Assembly (NCBI GenBank): GCA_963711315.1
Contig: CAVQDQ010000004.1
Coordinates: forward strand, 620,001 to 684,000
Direction: 5' to 3'
DNA length: 64,000 bases
Origin: PALSA-612 sp963711315
GTDB taxonomy: Bacteria; Actinomycetota; Thermoleophilia; Gaiellales; Gaiellaceae
Of this stretch, positions 8,112 through 16,091 are shown piece by piece. The position numbers and the translations under genes are program-made. Within the stretch, counting starts at the first letter, position 1. The number at the start of each line of letters is the position of its first letter. The notes beneath the pieces were generated by a model that saw nothing but the letters and a program-made list of their open reading frames with translations, searched no databases and had not been told where the DNA came from.

Positions 8112-8720
8112 CTAGTCTCCGAAGAAGGGGCCGAGAGCCGCCGACGCCCGCTCGACGTCGAAGAGCTCGGGGAAGGAGGGCGTCGGCGCGCCTCCGCGCA
8201 TGCGATTCAGCACCGCGACGTGCTGCGCCTCCGAGACTGCAACCTGCGCCAGCAGAGTCCGGAGCTCGGGCGTGCTTGCCGTCGCGGCGGCATTCGCGTA
8301 CGTGCCCGCGAGGGCAGTCTCGATTGCCGTCCCCAGCCGGAGCATCCGGCCGCGTCGCGTGAAGGCGTCCGTGGGGAAGGTGAACTCGAAGTCGTCCGCG
8401 AGCGGCGCGGCGTCGCCAAGAGTCCGCTTGAGCGCGATGTAGTGATCCCGCTCGTGCTCGAGCGCTCGCCCCAGGTCAGCCGCGTCTGTTTTCGAAAGCC
8501 TCTTCGAGGCGAGGGCGCTCGCGTAGAAAGCCTGCGCGAGCAGCTCGCCGGACGCCAACAGCCTCACCGTTGCGAGGTCGCCTTCCGTCGGCTCCACGGC
8601 AGCCTGCGCACGTGCGGGTCGAGCTGTGCCGAGCCCCGCGCCCCCGGCGACGAGCGCCGCGCCGCCCCCCAACCCGAGCCGGATGAGCCGTGACCTCGTG
8701 ACCGCTTGGGTAGTCAACAT
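8112..8720 (-). CDS. Exported ferritin-like domain protein heading the mod operon
   Basis: A 202-residue protein with an N-terminal export signal (SRLIRLGLGGGAAL then ARPARAQA cleavage region) and a four-helix ferritin-like domain. Likely metal ligands come in the usual two sets: Glu of SGELLAQAFY with ExxH in LEHERDHY, and Glu of AIETALAGTY with ExxH in SEAQHVAV. This suggests an extracytoplasmic di-metal site. The start ATG at 8718-8720 follows a TATGAT box by only about a dozen bases, so the transcript may be leaderless. It sits flush against modA. A link between the di-metal protein and molybdate uptake is inference from position. Confidence 0.85.
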   Translation of the reverse strand: MLTTQAVTRSRLIRLGLGGGAALVAGGAGLGTARPARAQAAVEPTEGDLATVRLLASGELLAQAFYASALASKRLSKTDAADLGRALEHERDHYIALKRTLGDAAPLADDFEFTFPTDAFTRRGRMLRLGTAIETALAGTYANAAATASTPELRTLLAQVAVSEAQHVAVLNRMRGGAPTPSFPELFDVERASAALGPFFGD

Positions 8721-8765
8721 TTGACTAGGAGGATCATACTCGGCTACGAGGTATGTTGGCCGCCG
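8721..8765. promoter_or_regulatory. Short divergent promoter region (mod operon / FAD oxidase)
   Basis: Only 45 bp separate the two divergent genes. On the minus strand TATGAT (8738-8733) looks like a -10 box placed for a leaderless or near-leaderless ferritin-like transcript. On the plus strand TTGACT (8721-8726) resembles a -35 box, with only a weak -10 near 8745. AGGAGG at 8728-8733 is too far from the ATG at 8766 to be a good ribosome site for it. Assignments are by eye. Confidence 0.4.
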
Positions 8766-10241
8766 ATGGACCGGCGCACGTTCGTCCTCGGCTCGCTGAG
8801 CTTCGTGCTCGCCGGTGATGCCGTCGCCGGGGCGCGAATGCGGGCAGGCGACCCGCGCCTTCGCGAGCTGGCGCGGCTGGTAGACGGCCCCGTGATCGGT
8901 CGCAGCAGCGCTGCGTATGCGCGCGTATACGCCCCTTTCAACGAGCGCTTCGATGGCGTGAAGCCTTTGGCCGTACTGCGCGCCGCCGGCGCCGCAGACG
9001 TGCGGCAGGCGATCCTCTGGGCGCGAAGGCGCGACATCCGGATCCGTGCCCGCTCGGGAGGGCACAGCTACGCGGGCTACTCGACCGTGGAGGACGGGCT
9101 CGTGCTCGACCTGAGCGCCCTCGGCGGGATCGCCGTGCAACGGCCGGCACAGACGGCCTCGATCGGAGCCGGCGCTCGGCTGATCGACGTCTATGCGCGG
9201 CTGGCGAGTGCCGGCGGGACCATTCCGGCCGGCTCCTGCCCGACGGTCGGCGTGGGCGGGCTCGCCCTCGGCGGCGGCGTCGGATTTGCGTCGCGCAAGC
9301 TCGGAACGACGGCGGACAACATTCTCTCCGTCCAGATCGTGACCGCAGACGGACGGATACTGACGTGCGATCGAACGAAGCACGCTGATCTCTACTGGGC
9401 CTGCAGGGGCGGCGGAGGCGGCAACTTCGGGGTCGTCACGAGCTTCCGCTTCCGTGTCCATCCTGTCACTCAGGCGTCGTACTTCGTGCTCACGTGGCCT
9501 TGGGCGTCGATGAACGACGTGGTCGTCGGCGTGGCAGCGATTTGCTCCGCGAGCTCCGGACAGCCTCTTCTCGATTTGTCGCCTCGCGACCGGAGCCACC
9601 CAGCCGAGCGTGCAGGCGTTCGGCCAGTTCTTCGGTTCGGAAGCGAAGCTCAGGCAGCTGCTCGCGCCGTTGCGCGCCGTCCCGGGCGGGAGCTTGACAA
9701 CGGGCACATCGCAGTACTTCGAGTTGATGGAGCGCTGGGCAGGCTGCAAGACGCTCGGGTTCGATGAGTGTCATCTCGCCCCAAGGGGCTCTCTGCCGCG
9801 AACGCGATTCGCAGCCAAGTCGGACTATTTCGCCAAGCGGCTGCCTGCGGCCGGCATATCGACCCTCCGCACGTGGATCGAGCAGCGGCAAGGCCACGGG
9901 GGCGGGGCGGCGATCCTCGACTCGTACGGCGGCGCGATCAACCGAGTCGCGCCGAACGCGACCGCGTTCGTCCACCGGCGAGAGCTCTTCTCGATCCAGT
10001 ACTACGCCGCGATCGCCAACGCTTCCGGCGACGCAGCGGCACTAGCCTGGCTACGCGGCTTCAGGGGGCGATGCAGCCGTACGCCTCGGGGCACGCCTAC
10101 CAGAACTACATCGACGTGGACCTCGTCGACTGGGAGCACGCGTATTACGGCTCGAACTATCCGCGCCTACGGCGGGTCAAGTCGAAGTACGACCCTGACA
10201 ACGTCTTCCGCTTCCGGCAGAGCATTCGTCCCGAACGCTGA
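8766..10241 (+). pseudogene. FAD-linked oxidase (berberine-bridge-enzyme type), two frameshifts
   Basis: Secreted flavoprotein oxidase of the FAD_binding_4/BBE family, which usually oxidises sugars or alcohols. It opens with a Tat-like signal (MDRRTFVLG). The PCMH FAD-binding domain has SGGHSYAGYS (His for covalent FAD) and GSCPTVGVGG (Cys for the second, 6-S-cysteinyl bond), so FAD is probably bicovalent. Reading shifts frame near 9530 and again near 10064, the second at a run of five G. The C-terminal BBE segment resumes with HAYQNYID and ends with DPDNVFRFRQS. All domains are present once frames are joined, so a consensus error or a very young pseudogene is equally possible. Confidence 0.75.
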
Positions 10242-10276
10242 GGGCTATGCTGGCCGCGGCCTTATCCTGGCTCAGG

Positions 10277-10349
10277 GCCCCCATCGACTAGCGGCCCAGG
10301 TCACAGCCCTTTCAAGGCTGTAGCGCGGGTTCGAATCCCGCTGGGGGCA
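10277..10349 (+). tRNA. tRNA-Glu (anticodon TTC)
   Basis: A 73-nt cloverleaf. Acceptor arms GCCCCCA and TGGGGGC pair, and the discriminator is A at 10349. The anticodon stem CAGCC/GGCTG holds loop CTTTCAA, giving TTC. The T arm has GGGTTCGAATCCC. CCA is not encoded. Confidence 0.96.
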
Positions 10350-10482
10350 TTTTGGGATTAGCGGCCATGCGAAAACTGCATGGTTGAGCCATTCGGTTTC
10401 TGCGATTTGTGCCGGTTTTGCGAGGGCGTGCCGGACCGGTGCCGGACCGGGAGGGGCTGGCTTCGGCAGCTAGGGCGCTTGG

Positions 10483-10999
10483 CTATGAGGGGCGTGGAAT
10501 GAAGACGACGTCGTACGTGCCGATGGAGCTTCGGTCGACTCCCACGCTGAAGTTGGAGCCCGTCGGGTCGTTGTGCTCCTTGAAGGGCAGCGTGAAGCCG
10601 ATACGAAAGCTCTGGCCGGGCTTGAGATTCTTCCGTATCCAGACGGCTCTCACCCCCGCGGGTTCACCGCGATATGGGAGCGATGTCCGGGTCAACGGGT
10701 CGTAGTGGCTGAGGACGACCCTCAACACGCGGTCGTTCGCGTCGCCAATGTTCGTGACGACGACCGTGTAGCTGTAGTTGACGCCACGGATCACCCGGTG
10801 TGGCCCGCAGATGTTTGCGTACAGCTTCGACCTCAGCTCTCCGCCCCTCGCCATTGCCCTCAACATCTCCACCGACGATCCTTCTGGGGGCGGAGCAGGG
10901 CGGCCAGGGTGTCCGGGTAGCCGATGCGCTAGTCCCCAACGAGACGGACGCGACGACCAGCGCGGTCAGAAGCAGCGGTTTGTTGTGGGCTCCTTTCAT
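10483..10999 (-). CDS. Secreted beta-sandwich (DUF11/CARDB-like) protein, one frameshift
   Basis: The N-terminal part (ATG at 10997-10999) encodes a Sec signal, MKGAHNKPLLLTALVV to SASA. The frame then shifts near 10890, at a run of five C, into a 129-residue segment. That segment has a beta-sandwich pattern (YSYTVVVTNIGDANDRV, LKPGQSFRIGFTLPF) like DUF11 or CARDB modules of surface proteins. Joined, the protein is about 170 residues. If the shift is real, translation might instead begin at the internal ATG at 10872, giving a cytoplasmic fragment without a signal. Function unknown. Confidence 0.55.
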
Positions 11000-11275
11000 G
11001 TGTCCTTCAGAAGACTCGGCGTTCGCCGCAATCTCTTCCCTTCGCCTCGTCGGGGTGGCGGATGCCATCCGTCCTGCGCACGCTCTCACACTCGTGCCGT
11101 TGCGCCAACCGTGGCAGCTTGCCGTTCGAAAGGGTGCTGGCACCCTCCCAACACTGCTTCCTGAGCCCTCTACCTGTGCCACCACATGAGAGGCGGAGGC
11201 AGCATCAAGTCCTGCGAACCCGGGGATACACAGGACTTGACGAGGCGACCGCTGCCCGAATGGGGCGTGTGGTGA

Positions 11276-13290
11276 TCAGGCGGGCCGCACTTCCAGGATC
11301 TCGTTGACGTCGGTCGCACCGAGGCGATCATGAGCCTGCCGATCCCAGACGATGTCGAGGACGATCAGCGCCAGGTTCGCACTCACGAGCGCTCCGAGGA
11401 TGGCGGTGACGAGAGCCAACAGGTCGGTTGTCGCGTTGAAGCCCAGCCACGCACCGACGAGGGCGCCTCCCGTCGCGGTCGCGAATCCGATGGTCTTGGC
11501 CTTCGCCGACCAGTCGCGGTTCACCCATGCCCAGAAGATGCCCAGGCCGACCGGCACGCCGACGGACACCACGCCCAGGATCTCGTGATCGAGGGGAACC
11601 GAAGGGAAGGCGACGAGCACGATGAGGACGCCGAGGAACCAGCCGCCCAGGCCGAGCACGATCGGATAGACCGAGCGGAGGACGGCGCTAGCCTTGCGGC
11701 CGTACCCGCCTCGTTTGTGCACCCGACGGGCCATCCACGCGAGCGAGAGGACGGTCAGCGCGGCGAGCCCCAGCATGGCACCGACGACGATTTTCGCGAT
11801 CGTGGTGTGGCTGACCGCCGGGGTGAAGTCGACGGTGGCGGGCTTGTAGAGCGAGTCGTCGACCTTGCCGCTGTCGAGGAACGTCGTGACCAGCCGCTTG
11901 CCGGCCGCTCGCTGGTTTGCCCAGAAGTCTCCACTGTGGCCGAAATCATGGAGGACGACCTGGTGGCCGTTCGGCAGGTGCGGCAGGAGGTCGCGCGTCG
12001 CCCACTGCGGCGGTGTGGCGAAGTCCAGGTTGCCGCCGATCAGGAGCGTCTCGACCTTCGAGTCGCGCACCTGCGCGTAGTCGTTCTCGTCCGGCGTCCC
12101 CGGCCATGCGTCGACTAGCTCGCCGCCGACCCAGATCAGGTCGGCGCCGGGCGTGCCGATGATCGACTCGCCGTCGGAGCGGTTCGCGTAGAGGCGGCGG
12201 GCGTACGGGGCATCGATCCTGGCCACTGCGGCGACGTCACCCCAGAGCTGCTCGCTCGGGAACACGACCTGAGCCATCAGCGACAGGAGCCACGCACCGC
12301 CTCCGTCACCGTCGCCGGCGGAGAGGAGCGTGTCGATCGTCCATGGCGCGGCAAGTGGCCCCCCGCCGTCGGTGGTGGACTCCATCAGCCCGAAGAAGGC
12401 GGCCGCTTTGACGTTGCCTTCCCTGACCGGCAGGAACCACCAGCGCTCCGGAACGTTCTCGAACGCGGAGTGGAGCGAGGCGGCGAGGTCCGGCGTGCGG
12501 CGCCGGCAGGACGCGTCCGCCGCGCAGAGCGCGGCGTAGCGCCGGATCTGCTCGTCGGTGGTCTTCGCATCCCACACGAAGTGGCCCGGGGGGTTCACGG
12601 CGACCATCACCGAGCGGTGGATGCTCTTCGGGTAGCGCCAGGCATAGATCATCGCCGTGCGCGTGCCTGCGCTTTCACTGACGAGGTCGACGCGGTCGTA
12701 GCCGAGCGCCTTGCGTGCGGCCTCGAGGTCGTCGACCCGCTGCGGCAGGCTGTAGCCCCGGAGATCGAAGCCGTCCGCCGTCAGTCGGTCGGCGCACGCC
12801 CGGAACGCCTCGCCGCGTGCGCGGTTGGACGTCTCCCCGAGCAGGTCGGTCGAGCGCTTCATCTCCGACTCCACCTCGGGGCAGTCGAGCACTGCGGAGC
12901 CGTCCATGCCTCGGTAGCCGACGAGCACCACGTCGTGGCTGTCGGTAAACCGGCTGGCCTCGGGGAACGTCATGTTGGTGATGCCCGGCCCGCCCTGCAG
13001 CCGGAAGATCGGCTCGGCCGACTCGTCCGCTCGGGCGCGGATGCGCTTCACCGGCAGGGCGATGAGCCGCGACTGCGGGTCGGCCCGGTTCTCGGGTACC
13101 ACGAGCGTCCCGCAGTCGGCTTGATAGCTGCCGTCTTCAGTGCCGTAATGCAGGGCTTCATCGATCAGATCGCCCGCCTTCGCGCCCGCCGGCACGGAGA
13201 CTGCATCCCGCGCTCGAGCAGACCCGAGGTACCGAGGCCGAGCGCAACGAGGCCGATCAGCAGGAGGCCGATGAAGCGGCAGGGCGTGAG
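11276..13290 (-). CDS. Membrane-anchored alpha/beta hydrolase (TAP/prolyl-aminopeptidase-like), start unresolved
   Basis: Serine hydrolase related to tripeptidyl and prolyl aminopeptidases. Visible are the oxyanion motif LQGGPG, a nucleophile elbow VSESAGTRT, Asp in GNLDFATPP and His in DFGHSGDF. Five hydrophobic helices then form a C-terminal membrane domain, which is unusual for this family. The signal/TM helix (CRFIGLLLIGLVALGLG) lies in another frame than the body, with a shift near 13210. No ATG, GTG or TTG fits upstream, and the body frame is open straight into the MMPL gene, so the start at about 13290 is a guess. The active site would face outside. Substrate unknown. Confidence 0.75.
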
Positions 13291-15525
13291 CGCGCTTCCT
13301 CTTGGCGGGCGTGCGGGCTCGCTTCGGCGCGGCCTCGAGGCAGGCTCCAGCCTCGAGATCGGGCTCGCCGGAGTCGAGCTGCGGGAGCCACTCGAGCCAC
13401 TTCGGCAGGTACCAGTTCCATTCGCCCAGCAACTTCATCGACGCCGGCAGCAGCATCGCGCGGACGATCGTCGCGTCGATGAGGACGGCCGCCGCGAGCC
13501 CGACACCGAACTGCTTGAAGAACAGCATCGAGAGCGTGCCGAAGATCGCGAAGACGCAGACCATGACGATCGCTGCGCTGGTCACGACGCCGGCGGTGGA
13601 CCGGATGCCGTGGGCGATCGAGCTCTCCGTGCTCTCCCCGTTGTCTGACGGCCTCGCGGATCCGGCTGATGCATGAACACGTGGTAGTCCATCGAGAGGC
13701 CGAAGAGGATCACGAACAGGAGCAGCGGGACGAAGGTGTCGACGCCGCCGTGGAGCTGAAGCCGAGCAACCCGTTGCCGACGCCGTACTGGAAGACGAGC
13801 ACGATCACGCCGTAGGCAGCAGCGACCGACAGCAATTGAGCACGATCGCCTTGCACGCAATCACAAGCGAGCGGAATGCGACCAGCATCAGCACGAACGC
13901 GAACAGGAGGACGAACGCCACGACCGGCGCCAGGTTCGACCTCGTCGTTGGTCGCTGACGTCCTTCCACGAGGCCGTCAGCCCGGTGACACCGGCCTCCG
14001 TGTTCGGAGCGCGCCGACCGTCTGCGGCAACGATGTCGTCGCGCAAGACGCGGAGACTGCGGCGTTCGACGCGGCGTCGGCTCCGTTCCCGCGATCGGGA
14101 CGGTGATGTTCGCGACCGTCGCGCCCTGTTGACGTCGACAGTGATCTGCTCGTGCATCAGACCGCTCGCAAGCGCCCGCGTCCGGAGCTGCGCGACCGCC
14201 GCGCGACGATAGGCGCGTGCACGTCGGCGCCTTGACGACGACGTCGCGGGGATGCGCTGCCCGGGAACGCCTGTTGCATCCGGCTGTATGTCTGCATGAC
14301 GGCAGCGACTGCGGGAACGATTCCGGCCCTGAGCCGCGAGCCGCAGTTGTAGAGCAGGTGCGGCGAGCCCGACCAGCAGGCCGCCGGCAAGGACCACGAA
14401 GAGGCGGGCCGGCGAGGACGCGGTCGACGATCGTGCCCCAGATCCGGCTTTCGCCATCGCTGCGGCGGAGCCTGCCGGACAAACGGGACACGCAGCCGGT
14501 CGACATTGTCGCCGAGCCGCGAGAGCAGGGCCGGCAGGAGGGTGAGCGAGCCGAGCACCGCGATCGCGACCACGACGATCGTCGCCAGGGCGAACGACGA
14601 GAAGGTCGGGTCGCCGTCAAGGAACATCCCGGCCATCGCGGCCATCACCGTCAGCCCGGAGATCAGCACCGAGCGGCCGGATGTCGCGGCCGCGGCTTCG
14701 AGCGCTGCCCGCTCACTGCGACCGGCGGCACGTTCCTGCCGTTCCCGCTTCAAGTAGAACATGGCGTAGTCGACGCCGACGGCCAGGCCGATGAGCAGGA
14801 TGAGCGCGGGCGCCTCGTCGGCGATCGGGAGCAGGTGACTGGGGAGTGCGAGCAAGCCGAACGTCGCGAAGACGGCGGTGAGCCCCAGCAGGAGCGGCAC
14901 GCCCGCGGCGACGAGCGCCCCGAACGTGATCAGGAGGATCAACAGCGTGATCGGCAGCGACAACATGCCGGCCTTCGCCAGGTCGTTGTTGAACGCCGTG
15001 GCGGTCCCATCGGCCGCACTGGCTTCGCCGAACTCGCCGATGAAGAGCTGTGGGTGGGCGCTGCTGAACCTCGGCAACGCGGTCGAGGACGGGCGCGATC
15101 TTGTCGATCGCCTTCGTGTCGTCGCCGCGGATCTCGAAGTCGACGAGCGCCGCGTGACCGTCCTTGGCGATCTCGCCGCGACGGATGTGCTGCACGGCCC
15201 CCACCGTCGAGACGCGGGCAACGACGTCCTGAATTGCGGCGGCGAACGCGGGATCGTTCACCCGCAGTGAGCGGCTCTGGATCAGGACACTCTCTCCGGC
15301 GGGCTGCTTGAACCCGGCGTCGAGGATCTTGTCCATGCGGCCGGACTGGCCGGGGCCGGTCGCGTCCGGGTCGGGGCCTTTGATCCCGACCATGCTGCTC
15401 AGTGCGAAAGCGACGACGACGAAGCCGAGCCAGCCGAACGTCGCGGTCTTCCAGTGGGCGGCGCTCCAGCGGCCCATGCGGGCTGCGATGTTGCGATTGC
15501 GGTTGTTGTTGTCCGTGCGCGACAT
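13291..15525 (-). pseudogene. MMPL/RND-family transporter with many frameshifts
   Basis: Lipid or hydrophobe exporter of the MMPL family. The N-terminal 150 residues are intact (MGRWSAAHWKTATFGWLGF). The body is recovered only by moving among all three frames at least a dozen times between about 15060 and 13590. Recognisable pieces in order include LFIGEFGEAS, GLAVGVDYAMFYLKRERQER, SFALATIVVVAIAVLGS, LAPVVAFVLLFAF, LFGLSMDYHVF and DATIVRAMLLPASM, the usual MMPL motifs and helices. Conservation of the motifs argues for a recently broken gene or a poor consensus. The end is uncertain because the last frame reads on into the hydrolase. Two small genes immediately upstream are probably in the same operon. 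Confidence 0.7.
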
Positions 15526-15538
15526 GATGGTTCTCCTT

Positions 15539-15742
15539 TCAGGCGGCGTAGGCGAAGGGGTGGTAGAAGGCGTCGAGCGCCCGGTCGCGTGCGACTGCGA
15601 GCTCGAAGCTGTCGCCGGCGAGCGCGTCGTCGACGGCGACCGTGACGGTGTCCTCGCGCGGGTGCCAGAGGAGGACGACCCTGATGCCGTCGCCCTCGCG
15701 GGCAGCGAGCTCGCGAGTCCGTGTTTGTGTGGGCGTGGTCAT
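15539..15742 (-). CDS. Small conserved hypothetical protein upstream of MMPL
   Basis: A 67-residue cytoplasmic protein with a compact beta-strand pattern (GIRVVLLWHPREDTVTVAVDD) ending YHPFAYAA. The ATG overlaps the stop of the preceding 80-residue gene, and it ends 13 bp before the MMPL start, so the three are likely one operon. No named family. It could modulate the transporter, but nothing in the sequence shows how. Confidence 0.65.
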   Translation of the reverse strand: MTTPTQTRTRELAAREGDGIRVVLLWHPREDTVTVAVDDALAGDSFELAVARDRALDAFYHPFAYAA

Positions 15743-15981
15743 GGGATCTCCACCTCCTGTACGGGGGTTGCGGTTGTGCGCTCGGCGACGTAGAACGGCA
15801 ACAGCCGAAGCGCGCCCTCGTCCGTCTCGGCCTCGACGGTCCACCAGATTTCGTGACCCCCGGAGCGACACGAGCCGACCGTCGGACGGTGACGAAGGGG
15901 ACTCTCGTGGCCTCGGAACGAGGCGAATACGACGCCGCATTCGTGCGGCTCATGACGGTGGTGAAGCACGTAACGAGGCAT
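15739..15981 (-). CDS. Small conserved hypothetical protein (HHRHEPHECG type)
   Basis: An 80-residue protein beginning MPRYVLHHRHEPHECGVVF, with clustered His and Cys and a later HEIWWTVEAETDEGAL segment; the overall size suggests a small ferredoxin-like alpha/beta fold. I recall similar small proteins in actinobacterial genomes, without known function. The His-rich start could bind metal. It is coupled by a 4-bp overlap to the next small gene and diverges from the LAL regulator with about 110 bp between. Confidence 0.7.
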   Translation of the reverse strand: MPRYVLHHRHEPHECGVVFASFRGHESPLRHRPTVGSCRSGGHEIWWTVEAETDEGALRLLPFYVAERTTATPVQEVEIP

Positions 15982-16091
15982 GCGGCGAGCTTGCCGCCGG
16001 GCTGTTCTCCCGACATCAGGGCGGCACCCTGATCTCGCACCCTGATTTTTCGATCGGAATGCCCTGATCTATGCTCGTGTGCGGAGGGAAG

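Noticed and set aside
8721..9749. Upstream extension of the ferritin-like frame
   Set aside because: It lies antisense to the FAD oxidase and is basic, low-complexity sequence; ATG at 8720 begins the export signal.
8766..10241. Programmed frameshifting in the FAD oxidase
   Set aside because: No slippery heptamer with a downstream structure was evident, and similar shifts occur in many unrelated genes of the window.
12470..13648. 392-codon plus-strand frame opposite the hydrolase
   Set aside because: The minus strand holds the hydrolase catalytic motifs and membrane helices; the plus frame has none.
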